Assembly: GCA_963788325.1 (NCBI GenBank)
Contig: CAWBGJ010000007.1
Location: 1-64,000 of the forward strand
Reading direction: 5' to 3'
Length of the DNA: 64,000 nucleotides
DNA from: Prado023 sp963788325
GTDB lineage: Bacteria; Actinomycetota; Actinomycetes; S36-B12; CAIYMF01
The notes below the pieces were generated by a model that made no database searches, had not been told where the DNA came from, and saw only the letters and a list, made by a program, of their open reading frames with translations. Below, in pieces: positions 24,988 through 34,001 of the stretch. A program made the translations under genes and the position numbers. Every line of letters starts with the position of its first letter. Position 1 is the stretch's first letter.

Positions 24988-26298
24988 TCAGATCGGCAGC
25001 GCGGGTGCGGTGGCCCGGCTGGCTGCGTGCACGGCCGTGAGCATGCCGCGCAGGAAGATCGAGTGCAGCGGACCGACGGCCCGCGCGGCAGCCGGCGCGC
25101 TGCTGGTGGCAAGGATCGACAGCGCCCGCGACAGCGCGTGCGGGCCGGCTCCGTCGAGCGTGTCGACCAGCAGCTCCCCGAGCTTGCCCCGCTCGATGGC
25201 CATGGTGACCATCCGGTCGAAGGTGTTCTCGGGCGTGAACACCCGGGCCTCGCGCGGCACCATCGAGTGCGCCCCCCAGCGGCACACCTCGTAGCAGACC
25301 CCACACCCCAGGCACTTCTCCGGATCGACGATGGCCCAGTACGGCCGCAGCCCCTGACCCTCGTTGTCCACCACCGTGATGGCGTCGGCCGGGCAGCGCC
25401 GGTAGCACTTCTTGCACCCGCGGCACTTGTCCAGGTCGATCTCCGCGACCCAGTTCGAGGACACGATCGCCCCGGTGATCCCATGCCGGCGGATGGACTG
25501 CATCATCCCGCAGCAACAGCCGCAGCAGTTGCACATGTAGCTGATGCCGTGCTTGACGTTGTCCGCGGTCTGGGCCAGTCCGGCCGCCTTGGCCGCGGTC
25601 AGGATCTCCAGCCCCTCTGCGTTGCTGATCTCCTCGGCGATCCCCGAGCGCACCAGCGCCCGCGCTGCCCCGCCGAAGGTCAGGCAGGTCCGGGTCGGCT
25701 TGCCGCACCCTTGCCCGATGAGGGTCGCATGCGTGCGGCACGGGCACTGCGAGACGGCGATGCTGTCGGCCTCGGCCACGATGTGCGTGGCCAGCTCCCA
25801 GTCGAGCACCTCGACCTGCGGGTCCTCGGGCAGCGACTCCTCGCGCACCAGGGAGCGTCCGATCTGCGTGCTGCCGGCGAACACCGCGTGCGCGAACGCC
25901 TCGTCGGCGTACATGTACTCGTGGAAGAGCTCGGCGAGCTGCTCCATCGGTGCGTCCTGGCGCACCCGCATGAACGTGAACTCGAAGAATCCGATGACCA
26001 CCGGGGCCAGCGCGACCTGCCGCGCGCCGCCGTGCTCGAGGTCGAGCACGAGCCCCTTGCCGGCCATCGAGTCGACGATCGGATCGAGTTCCGAGACCGT
26101 CCGGCCGGTGCGGCCGGCCAGCACGGGCATGGAGCAGATGGTCGGCATCAGCGCTGCGATCTGCGCCTCCTCCTCGGTGAACAGCAGCCGAAGAATCGCC
26201 TGGAACACCGACGAGTCGGGCGCCCCGGTGGGCATCCGATCCAGGCGCTGCTGCAGGCGCTGATAGGCCAGATCGGGGTTCGCGAGCAGGTGTCCCAT
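24988..26298 (-). CDS. Dicluster 4Fe-4S ferredoxin-like protein with extra cysteine cluster
   Basis: The 436-residue protein has an N-terminal helical region of about 120 residues with winged-helix character (LFTEEEAQIAALMP, GRTVSELDPIVDSM). The middle carries CPCRTHATLIGQGCGKPTRTC and CNCCGCCCG (about residues 253-266). Two 4Fe-4S motifs follow, CRGCKKCYRRCP (about 291) and CLGCGVCYEVC (about 327). ATG 26298 has AGGAGG ahead; the frame is open further up. Such proteins pass electrons in reductive or corrinoid-linked systems; the partner is unknown. It is the first gene of a pair with DUF89. Confidence 0.82.
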   Translation of the reverse strand: MGHLLANPDLAYQRLQQRLDRMPTGAPDSSVFQAILRLLFTEEEAQIAALMPTICSMPVLAGRTGRTVSELDPIVDSMAGKGLVLDLEHGGARQVALAPVVIGFFEFTFMRVRQDAPMEQLAELFHEYMYADEAFAHAVFAGSTQIGRSLVREESLPEDPQVEVLDWELATHIVAEADSIAVSQCPCRTHATLIGQGCGKPTRTCLTFGGAARALVRSGIAEEISNAEGLEILTAAKAAGLAQTADNVKHGISYMCNCCGCCCGMMQSIRRHGITGAIVSSNWVAEIDLDKCRGCKKCYRRCPADAITVVDNEGQGLRPYWAIVDPEKCLGCGVCYEVCRWGAHSMVPREARVFTPENTFDRMVTMAIERGKLGELLVDTLDGAGPHALSRALSILATSSAPAAARAVGPLHSIFLRGMLTAVHAASRATAPALPI

Positions 26299-26451
26299 CG
26301 AACGCCTCCTTCTGGGGCGGGCGGACCTGCGTCCAGTCAACTCCCGATGGCATCCGCGCTTCAGGGCCGAAGGTCACCCGGCCCCGGGTGGTGTCGATAG
26401 CACGCGGTCAGCATTTCGTTCCGACGCCACCCGGGGTGGAGGGTAGGGCCC

Positions 26452-27339
26452 GTGAGCGCCCCTGAGAGCATCGGTTCGCCGCCTCCGCGGGGCCTTCGAA
26501 CGGCCAGTCCGACGGCCGTCGGCTCGGCACTGGTGCTGGTGTCGATGACCAGCGTGCAGCTCGGGGCGGCGGGCTCAGTCGCCCTGTTCGACGACATCGG
26601 CCCCGGCGGCACGGCGTGGTTGCGCCTGACCTGGGCGGGGCTGATCCTGCTGGTGGTGGTGCGCCCGCGCGTGCGTGCGCTGACCGGCCGGCAGTGGCGC
26701 GCCACCCTCCTGCTCGGTGCCGTGTCCGGCGCGCTGACGCTGACCTTCCTGGCCGCCATCGACCGGCTCCCGCTGGGCACGGCCGTGGCGGTGGAGTTCC
26801 TCGGACCGCTGGGCGTGGCCACGGCCCAGTCCCACCGCCGCGCTGCATTGATCTGGCCCCTTCTCGCTGGGCTGGGCGTGCTGGCCCTGACCCGCCCATG
26901 GTCCGGGGAGCTCGATCTCGTCGGGCTCGGCTACGCCCTGGCTTCAGCGGCCTGCTGGGCGGGCTACATCGTGCTGACCCAGCACGTCGGTGATGCGCTG
27001 CCGGGCCTGACCGGGCTGGCGATCTCCCTTCCGGTCGCGGCCCTGGTTGCCACCCCGTGGGGGATCACCCAGGCGATCGGGAACCTGACCTGGGCCATCG
27101 TGGTCCAAGGCCTGGTGCTGGCAATCCTGCTCCCGCTGGTGCCTTATGTCCTGGAGCTCTCGGCACTGCGCCGGCTGACGGCCAGCGCGTTCGGGGTCCT
27201 CATGAGCCTGGAGCCCGCGATCGGCACGCTCGTCGGCGCGGCGCTGCTGGCCCAGGGGCTGACGGCCCTCCAGGCGGGCGGCATCGCGCTCGTGGTCGCA
27301 GCGGGCATCGGGGCCGCTCGCCAGGGCGCCCGACCCTGA
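26452..27339 (+). CDS. EamA/RhtA-type drug/metabolite exporter
   Basis: The 295-residue protein has ten predicted hydrophobic helices in two EamA halves. Telling segments are PLGTAVAVEFLGPLGVA, ASAACWAGYIVLTQHVGDAL and LSALRRLTASAFGVLMSLEP followed by AIGTLVGAALLAQ, all typical of the threonine/homoserine exporter RhtA group. It probably exports an amino acid or similar metabolite. It is a single gene, convergent with the GH94 operon. Confidence 0.85.
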   Translation: MSAPESIGSPPPRGLRTASPTAVGSALVLVSMTSVQLGAAGSVALFDDIGPGGTAWLRLTWAGLILLVVVRPRVRALTGRQWRATLLLGAVSGALTLTFLAAIDRLPLGTAVAVEFLGPLGVATAQSHRRAALIWPLLAGLGVLALTRPWSGELDLVGLGYALASAACWAGYIVLTQHVGDALPGLTGLAISLPVAALVATPWGITQAIGNLTWAIVVQGLVLAILLPLVPYVLELSALRRLTASAFGVLMSLEPAIGTLVGAALLAQGLTALQAGGIALVVAAGIGAARQGARP

Positions 27340-27367
27340 GCCTGACGGGGCAGCTCCGGGTGCCTGC

Positions 27368-29800
27368 CTACCCGAGCGTCACCTGGACGCGGACCTCGCT
27401 GCCCGCCGGGTGCACGGGGATGGGGGTGTGCGGATCGTGGGCGACGCCGTCCACGGTGACCGAGACCATGCCGCGCGAGACCTGGTCGGGATTGCGCACC
27501 TCGATGAGGTAGACCGCCCCCCGCCACTGCCGACGCACCTCGAACCCGTCCCAGCCCGTGGGTATGCAGGGATCCACGACCAGCCCCTCGAGCGTGACCC
27601 GGACGCCCAGGATCCACTTGGTGACTGCCGTGTACATCCAGCCGGCGGTCCCGGTGAGCCACGGGTTCTGCGCCCGGCCGTAGAGCTCGTGGTCACGGCC
27701 GTAGACGAACTGGGCGTAGACGTAGGGCTCGGCTCCCCGGACCTCGATCTGGTCGTTCTGGTGGTAGGGCAGCAGCGAGTCGTAGAGAGCCATGGCCGCA
27801 TCGCCCCGGCCGAGGATGGCTTCGGCGATGATGGGCCACGCGTTCGGGTGGCTGAAGATCGCCGCGTTCTCCTTGACCCCGGGATACACCCGGGTGACGA
27901 AGCCCACCGTGTCGTCGACCTGCGTGAACGCGGGCCAGTTCAGGTGGGTGCCGTACGGCGAGCCCAGCAGGTCGTGCACGGAGTCCATGGCAGCACGGCC
28001 GCGCTCGGTCGAGGTGATCCCTGCGATCACCGGCCACGCCTGGTGCTCCAGGAAGATCCGGCCCTCGTCGTTGTCGTGGGAGCCGATGAGCACCCCGTCC
28101 CTGGTGTAGCCACGCAGCCACCAGGCGCCGTCCCACAACAGCTCGTTGGTGACGGCCTCGATCCGCGCGAGCTCGGCGGTGTAGCGCGCCACGTCGTCAG
28201 TGCGGCCCTTCAGCGCAGCCACCTCGAGGAAGGCGCGGATCGCCCAAGCATGCAGGAAGGTCACCAGTGCTGACTCACCGCCGCCCAGGTTCAGGCAGTC
28301 GTTCCAGTCGGCCCGCAGGCCCAGGGCCACCCCGTTGGCGCCCACCTGGGCCGTGGAGAAGTCCAGCGCTGCGCTCAGGTGCTCGTACACCGTGGCCGGC
28401 GTCCCCTGGGCGAAGGGGACCTCGAGGTCGAGGAAGCCCAGGTCCCCGGTCTCCTTGACGTACTCGACCACCGTCGGGACCAGCCACAGGTGCGAATCGG
28501 AGGAGGCATCGTCCAGGCCGTGGACCAGCGACGCGGCGGGCGGGGTGGGCTCCACCGTCGGCGAGGGGATCTCCGGGTGGACCTCGACGTCCGGGCCGAA
28601 CACCTTCGGGTCGAACAGGTGCATCCCGTAGCCGGCCGAGCTCTGGGCGTGCAGGAGCTCCAGGATCCGCGATCGGCACTTCGCGGGGTTCGAGTGGATG
28701 ACGCTCATGACGTCCTGGGACGTGTCGCGATACCCCAGGCCCGTGCGTCCACCGACCTCGACGAACGAGGCGAAGCGCGACCACTGCACGCACGTCTCGG
28801 CCTGCAGCAGTGTCCAGGTGTTGATCATCGTGTTCATGCCCTCGTGCGGGGTCCGGATCCGCAGTGCGTCCTGCTTGGCCCGCCAGTACGCGCGCAGCCG
28901 CGCGAACTCCGCGTCCGTGGTGGCCAGGTCTGCGTACTTGGCCTGCATGGCCCGCCCGACCTCGTCGCGGGTCCCGTGGCCCAGCACGTAGACCATCCGG
29001 ATGCTCTGGCCCGGGGCCAGGGTCAGCTTGTGGAACAGCGAGCCGCAGTGGTTCTGCGTGGTTGAGCTGTGGTTCGAGCCGTGCCCCCGCTGCACTGCGA
29101 TGGGGTTGGTCTCCGTGCGGTAGGGCCCCAGGAAGCTCTCGCGCAGCGAGTCATAGGAGTCCGGAGTCGCGCTGGAGGCGAAGTAGTGCGCGGTCCACGG
29201 CTCGTAGTGGAAGTCGTACTCGATGATGCCGTCGGCGTAGGAGGACCCCGAGGTGTACAGCGACATCTGCAGGTTCTGGTTGTCGATGGTGATCGTGTGG
29301 AAGCTGAACTCCACGTAGGTGGCCAACGTGAGCGCGCGCGTGGTCGGCCCGGTGTTGGTGATCCGCACGTCCCACACCTCCGCCGCGTCGTCGAGGGGGA
29401 CGAACACCGTCTGGCTGGCCTCGATCCCGCGGTAGGACGCCTCGAAGCGCGAGTAGCCCAGCCCGTGGGCCGCCGTGTACCGGGCTGCACCCTCTGCGAC
29501 GTCCTCGCCCTCAGCAGCCAGGGGCTTGCCGACCGGCTGCCAGGACACTGACCACACGTCGCCGTCGTCATCGTCGCGCAGGTAGACGTAGCGCCCGGGG
29601 CGGTCCAGGGGGACCCCGTTGGGCCGGAACCGCGTGACCCGCCCGTTCTGGGGTGAGCGGTAGTACGAGTACCCGCCTGCGTTGTGCGAGAGCACGACGC
29701 AGTAGTCCCTCGTGCCGAGGTAGTTGGTGAACGACACCGGCACGTCCGGGCGATCGATGACGTACTCGTCGCGTGCGGTGTCGAAATGCCCGTAGCGCAT
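27368..29800 (-). CDS. GH94 glycoside phosphorylase (cellobiose phosphorylase type)
   Basis: The 810-residue protein starts MRYGHFDTARDEYVIDRPDV and has NYLGTRDYCVVLSHNAGGYS, features of cellobiose phosphorylase. The catalytic acid Asp is in GLRADWNDCLNLGGG (about residue 497). YRDTSQDVMSVIHSNP and VYPGVKENAAIFSHPNAW bind sugar and phosphate. It would convert cellobiose and phosphate to glucose-1-phosphate and glucose in the cytoplasm. It is the last gene of an operon with an ABC importer and a phosphohexomutase, which matches that product. Other beta-glucobioses are possible substrates. Confidence 0.9.
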   Translation of the reverse strand: MRYGHFDTARDEYVIDRPDVPVSFTNYLGTRDYCVVLSHNAGGYSYYRSPQNGRVTRFRPNGVPLDRPGRYVYLRDDDDGDVWSVSWQPVGKPLAAEGEDVAEGAARYTAAHGLGYSRFEASYRGIEASQTVFVPLDDAAEVWDVRITNTGPTTRALTLATYVEFSFHTITIDNQNLQMSLYTSGSSYADGIIEYDFHYEPWTAHYFASSATPDSYDSLRESFLGPYRTETNPIAVQRGHGSNHSSTTQNHCGSLFHKLTLAPGQSIRMVYVLGHGTRDEVGRAMQAKYADLATTDAEFARLRAYWRAKQDALRIRTPHEGMNTMINTWTLLQAETCVQWSRFASFVEVGGRTGLGYRDTSQDVMSVIHSNPAKCRSRILELLHAQSSAGYGMHLFDPKVFGPDVEVHPEIPSPTVEPTPPAASLVHGLDDASSDSHLWLVPTVVEYVKETGDLGFLDLEVPFAQGTPATVYEHLSAALDFSTAQVGANGVALGLRADWNDCLNLGGGESALVTFLHAWAIRAFLEVAALKGRTDDVARYTAELARIEAVTNELLWDGAWWLRGYTRDGVLIGSHDNDEGRIFLEHQAWPVIAGITSTERGRAAMDSVHDLLGSPYGTHLNWPAFTQVDDTVGFVTRVYPGVKENAAIFSHPNAWPIIAEAILGRGDAAMALYDSLLPYHQNDQIEVRGAEPYVYAQFVYGRDHELYGRAQNPWLTGTAGWMYTAVTKWILGVRVTLEGLVVDPCIPTGWDGFEVRRQWRGAVYLIEVRNPDQVSRGMVSVTVDGVAHDPHTPIPVHPAGSEVRVQVTLG

Positions 29801-29828
29801 GGTTCCTGATCCTTGGTGGTGAAGGGGT

Positions 29829-32039
29829 TCAGCCGGCGGTGACGAAGGTGCGCAGCCAGGCGAGGAGCTGCTCGGCCTTCTCCGGGGAGTCAGCCTCGAC
29901 GAACAGTCGCAGCGCGGGTTCGGTCCCCGAGAAGCGCAGGAGCGCCCAGTTGTCGTCCTCGAGCAGGATCTTGGTCCCGTCCAGGTGCGAGACGCCCACC
30001 ACGGGGTAGCCGGCGACCTCGGTCAGCGGGGCGGCCTCCAGGCGTCTGGGCACCGCCACCCGCATCTCCGGCGTGGCCGCCACGCTCTCGTCGAGGCTGT
30101 AGAGCCGGCCGGTGATCTCGTGGACGATCTCGCGCAGCTCGCTGATGCGCTTGCCGGTGCGCGCGAGCATCTCGACCACCAGCGCGCAGGCGAAGATGCC
30201 GTCCTTGCCCAGGATCCAGCCGCGGATGGTCAGGCCCCCGGAGCTCTCACCACCCAGGACTGCCCCGATCTCGTCCATGCCCGCGGTCACGTACTTGAAG
30301 CCGACCTTGCACTCGTAGGACTGCTCCCCGAAGTGTGCCGCCAGCCGGTCGAGCAGGTGCGTGGTGGCCAGGTTGCGGACCACGCCACCCTGCTCGCCCC
30401 GAACCTCGTGCAGGTACCAGTAGAGCATCAGGAGCAGGTCGTTGGTCGCGACGTAGGCACCCGTCTCGTCGACGATGCCGATCCGGTCGGAATCCCCGTC
30501 GGTGGCCAGGCCGAGGTCGTAGCGCCCGCCGCCGTGCTCGATCATCGCGATCAGGGCCGACAGGCGCTCCAGGTCCGGCGCCGGTGCGACCCCCCCGAAC
30601 AGCGGGTTGTGCGCGGCGTGGATGAACTCCGTGCGAACCCGCATGTCGTTGAGGATCATCCCCAGCGTGAGCTGACTGGTTCCGTACATCGGGTCGACGA
30701 TGACGTGCAGGTCGGCCTCCCGGGCCGCCCCGACGTCGATGATCTCCTCGATGGCATCGACGTAGGGGTTGGTCAGCGCCCGCTCCACGACCATGCCGGA
30801 CTTCAGGGCCAGGGCGATGTCGAGGGTGATGACGTCGTCGATGGTCATCGCATTGGCCTCGTCCTGGAACCGGTCGGTCTCCTCATCCAGGGGCAATGAC
30901 CCGTCGGCCCGGAAGACCTTCATGCCGTTCCACTCCGGCGGGTTGTGGCTCGAGGTGATGACCACGCCGTACGCGGCTCCCAGGTGGGCGGCGGCGAAGG
31001 TGACCAGCGGGGTGGGCACGTCGTCGGGTAGCAGCACGACTGGGATGTTGTTGCCGGCGAACACCTCGGCGCCAGCGACCGCGGACTCCCGCGAGAGGAA
31101 GCGCCGATCCCCGCCGATCACGATGGGCTGGGAGTCCAGGCCCTGGCGGATCGTCTCGTTGGCGATCGCCTGGCACAGCCGCCGCACGTTGGCCAGCGTG
31201 TACCCCTCCCCGATCAGGGCGCGCCAGCCACCGGTCCCGAAGACGATCTTCGTGTCGGTGTTCTTCCTCGGGACGAACAGGCGCCGCAGCACGATATCCT
31301 CGGCGATCCCCAGTTCCTGGGGGGTGTTGATGCCCTGGACCTCGTCGGGATCATGGATCTGGTAGCTGTGCACCCGGCCCGCCGAGTTGATGACGCGACG
31401 GGCGAGGTCGGTCAGCCGGTGCTGGCCGGCTGCCTCCATGGCCTTGAGCGTGCCCAGGAACAGGCCGGGGGAGGCGACGTACCCACCGACGTTCACCTCG
31501 TTGATGTGCGCGTGCTCCGGGGTCTGGTCCGATCCCTCGACGATCGCGACGATCCGACCATCCCGGCGCAGCACCCGCCCGTACGAGGGGTCCGGATCGT
31601 CGACGACCGCGGTCAGGATCGACAGGTCGGCACCCTTGAGCCGGTGCCGGGTGAACAGGCCCAACAGCGAGTCCGGGCGCAGCAGCGGGGTGTCGGCGTA
31701 GGTCACCAGCACGGCATCGGAGTCCGAGAGCAGGTATCCCAGGCCGAGCAGGGCAGCCGCTCCGGTACCCAGCGGCTCGGTCTGAGTGACGTAGCTGTAC
31801 TGCTCACCGAGCAGTGCGCGCACCGAGGTGTCACCAGCGGCGACCACCACCACGATCCGCTTCGGGTCGACGACGCTGCGCAGGTTGTCCATCGCCAGCT
31901 CGACGACCGTGGACTCCCCCAGCGGCCGCGTGAGCAGAGCCCGGCTCTCGGCATCCGGGCCGGCGGCCAGCAGAACGGCCGCGCGAGTACTGCCTGCGTG
32001 GCCGGTGGTCGGCCGTCGCAGGGAGGAGCGGTCGGTCAT
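29829..32039 (-). CDS. Fused nucleotidyltransferase and phosphoglucomutase/phosphomannomutase
   Basis: The 736-residue protein has two enzyme domains. Residues 1-240 resemble a GlmU-type nucleotidyltransferase: TQTEPLGTGAAALLGLG, VTYADTPLLRPDSL and INEVNVGGYVA. The usual G-x-G-T-R-M loop is replaced by LLAAGPDAESRALLTRP. Residues 260-736 form a phosphohexomutase: TSSHNPPEWNGMK with the phosphoserine near 361, ATDGDSDRIGI (metal), LGGESSGGLTIRG and LRFSGTEPALRLFVE. The mutase would turn glucose-1-phosphate from the GH94 enzyme into glucose-6-phosphate. The ATG overlaps the permease stop by four bases. Confidence 0.88.
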   Translation of the reverse strand: MTDRSSLRRPTTGHAGSTRAAVLLAAGPDAESRALLTRPLGESTVVELAMDNLRSVVDPKRIVVVVAAGDTSVRALLGEQYSYVTQTEPLGTGAAALLGLGYLLSDSDAVLVTYADTPLLRPDSLLGLFTRHRLKGADLSILTAVVDDPDPSYGRVLRRDGRIVAIVEGSDQTPEHAHINEVNVGGYVASPGLFLGTLKAMEAAGQHRLTDLARRVINSAGRVHSYQIHDPDEVQGINTPQELGIAEDIVLRRLFVPRKNTDTKIVFGTGGWRALIGEGYTLANVRRLCQAIANETIRQGLDSQPIVIGGDRRFLSRESAVAGAEVFAGNNIPVVLLPDDVPTPLVTFAAAHLGAAYGVVITSSHNPPEWNGMKVFRADGSLPLDEETDRFQDEANAMTIDDVITLDIALALKSGMVVERALTNPYVDAIEEIIDVGAAREADLHVIVDPMYGTSQLTLGMILNDMRVRTEFIHAAHNPLFGGVAPAPDLERLSALIAMIEHGGGRYDLGLATDGDSDRIGIVDETGAYVATNDLLLMLYWYLHEVRGEQGGVVRNLATTHLLDRLAAHFGEQSYECKVGFKYVTAGMDEIGAVLGGESSGGLTIRGWILGKDGIFACALVVEMLARTGKRISELREIVHEITGRLYSLDESVAATPEMRVAVPRRLEAAPLTEVAGYPVVGVSHLDGTKILLEDDNWALLRFSGTEPALRLFVEADSPEKAEQLLAWLRTFVTAG

Positions 32040-32866
32040 CCCTTCACGCCGCCCTCGAGCGCGCCGGACTGGATGCGACCCTGGACGATCACGAAGAAGA
32101 TGATGACTGGCAGCGCGAACAGCACGGAACCTGCCATGAGGCCGCCCCAGTCGGTCTCCTTCATGCCGCCCTGGAACGAGGTCAGCCAGACGGGCAGGGT
32201 CTGCTTGTTCTGGTCGAGCAGGATGACGTTGGCCAGGATGAACTCGTTCCACGCCATGATGAACGCGAAGACCGAGGTGCTCACCAGACCCGGCGCGATG
32301 AGCGGGAACAGGATCTTGCGGAAGGCCTGGCCCTGGGAGCAGCCGTCGATCATCGCCGCCTCCTCCAGATCCTTGGGCACGTTGGCGATGAACCCGCGCA
32401 GCGTCCAGATCGTGAACGGCAGGACGAAGGCCAGGTAGGCGATCATCACGCCGGTCAGCTTGTTGACCTGGTTGACGCTGTCCAGCAGCAGGTACATGGA
32501 GATCAGCAGGGCCTCGAAGGGGACCATCTGCACGGCCAGGAGCATCACGATGTAGGACTTGCGCCCACGGAAGTTGAACCGGCCCACGGCCGTGGCCGCG
32601 AGGAAGGCCACGAGCATGGACGCCACGACGACCACGATCGTGACGATCAGGGAGTTCGTGGCGAAGGTGACGAAGTCCTTGTCGTTGATGACCCGGTCGT
32701 AGTTGTCCAGCGTGGCGGGGATCGGCAGGAACTTGGGGGTCGAGAGGAAGAAGTCCGACCGAGGCTTGAACGACGAGATGACCATCCAGTAGACCGGGAA
32801 GACCATCCCCACGAACAGGATGACTGCCAGCGTGTTGGCGACGAAGCCGCCCTTCTTGTTGATCAT
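32036..32866 (-). CDS. ABC sugar transporter permease (MalG type)
   Basis: The 276-residue protein has six membrane helices and the inner-membrane coupling loop, visible as EEAAMIDGCSQGQAFRKILFP, with L-I-A-P-G-L after it. N-terminal VFPVYWMVISSFKP is the usual MalG-like beginning. It partners the next permease and the binding protein; no ATPase gene is present, so a shared MsiK-like ATPase encoded elsewhere is probable. It is coupled to the mutase gene downstream. Confidence 0.92.
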   Translation of the reverse strand: MINKKGGFVANTLAVILFVGMVFPVYWMVISSFKPRSDFFLSTPKFLPIPATLDNYDRVINDKDFVTFATNSLIVTIVVVVASMLVAFLAATAVGRFNFRGRKSYIVMLLAVQMVPFEALLISMYLLLDSVNQVNKLTGVMIAYLAFVLPFTIWTLRGFIANVPKDLEEAAMIDGCSQGQAFRKILFPLIAPGLVSTSVFAFIMAWNEFILANVILLDQNKQTLPVWLTSFQGGMKETDWGGLMAGSVLFALPVIIFFVIVQGRIQSGALEGGVKG

Positions 32867-33826
32867 CTATGCCTCATCCAATTGCCGGATCATCTGACGG
32901 ATGTAGAACACGGAAACGATCAGCAGCATCAGCACCATGACGACGCCGATCGCGGAGCCGACCCCGAAGTCGTTGCCGGAGAACCCGACGCGGTAGGAGT
33001 AGATACCCAGCAGGTCGGTGTCCTTGGCGATGCCGCCGGACTTCTGCAGGATGTAGACCTGCGTGAAGACCCGGAAGTCCCAGATGGTCGACAGCGCCAC
33101 CAGGATCAGGAAGATCGGCGCGAGCTGCGGGACGGTCAGCGCCCAGAACTGCTTCCACCGGGAGGCCCCGTCCAGGGAGGCTGCCTCGTAGATCTCGTTG
33201 GGCACCTGGGACATGCCCGCGAAGAGGGTCAGTGCGACGAAGGGGATGGCTCCCCACACCACGATGATGGCCGCCAGGCTCAGCAGGCTCAGCGGATTGG
33301 CCAACCACGAGTAGCCCTCGAACTGGTCGAACCCGAGCTCGACGAGCGCCCAGTTCACGACCCCGAACTGGGTGTCGAACAGGAACTGCCAGGTCTGGGT
33401 CGCGGTCACCGCGGGGGTCGCCCATGCCAGCAGCAGGCCGACGAGGACGAACAGGCGCATCTTCGTCCCGAGCTTGTGCAGCAGCAGCGCGACCAATGTG
33501 CCCAGGATCATCGTGGCCAAGACGCAGACGAACGCGAACACGATCGTGCGGACCACGACCTCCCAGAAGTACGGGTCCCCCAGGATCTTGGTGTAGTTGG
33601 CGAAGTTGTTCCAGGACTCGGTGCCCCTGGTGATGTTGCGGAGCTTGGCCTCCTGCAGCGACAGGATGACCATGTTGACGATCGGGTATCCCAGGACGAC
33701 TACCAGCAGCGCACTGGCCGGGGCCAGCAACCAGAAGGCCAGCCTGTTGCGCTTGGGTTCCAGGTCCTGCGGGGAGCCCTTGGCCTGCCCCTCCGGGGCG
33801 ACCGCAGGTGGTGCTGTTGTCGTCAT
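32867..33826 (-). CDS. ABC sugar transporter permease (MalF type)
   Basis: The 319-residue protein has six helices after a cytoplasmic N-terminus, with ALLVVVLGYPIVNMVILSLQ and the coupling loop YEAASLDGASRWKQFWALTV. It pairs with the MalG-type permease that follows without a gap. Position and family point to disaccharide uptake for the GH94 phosphorylase. It follows a strong hairpin after the binding-protein gene. Confidence 0.92.
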   Translation of the reverse strand: MTTTAPPAVAPEGQAKGSPQDLEPKRNRLAFWLLAPASALLVVVLGYPIVNMVILSLQEAKLRNITRGTESWNNFANYTKILGDPYFWEVVVRTIVFAFVCVLATMILGTLVALLLHKLGTKMRLFVLVGLLLAWATPAVTATQTWQFLFDTQFGVVNWALVELGFDQFEGYSWLANPLSLLSLAAIIVVWGAIPFVALTLFAGMSQVPNEIYEAASLDGASRWKQFWALTVPQLAPIFLILVALSTIWDFRVFTQVYILQKSGGIAKDTDLLGIYSYRVGFSGNDFGVGSAIGVVMVLMLLIVSVFYIRQMIRQLDEA

Positions 33827-33933
33827 AGCCGTGTAGATCCCTTCGGGATGTCGTGCATCTCCTGTGCGGGGTGGGCGGTGGCGGCCAGACTAGCTACGGG
33901 GACCGCCCGTACCGCCTGTCAGCGCCCGGTCAG

Positions 33934-33975
33934 GCTGATGGCCCGGGGAAGTGCAATCCCCCCCGGGCCATCAGC
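33934..33975 (-). terminator. Intercistronic hairpin between binding protein and permease genes
   Basis: A perfect 15-base inverted repeat, GCTGATGGCCCGGGG against CCCCGGGCCATCAGC, encloses a 12-base loop. It lies 26 bases after the binding-protein stop and about 110 before the first permease, with no T tract. Such stems protect or partially terminate transcripts, so that more binding protein than permease is made. That is the likely role here. Confidence 0.75.
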
Positions 33976-34001
33976 GTGGTGACGTGCCTGGTCCGGGTGC
34001 T

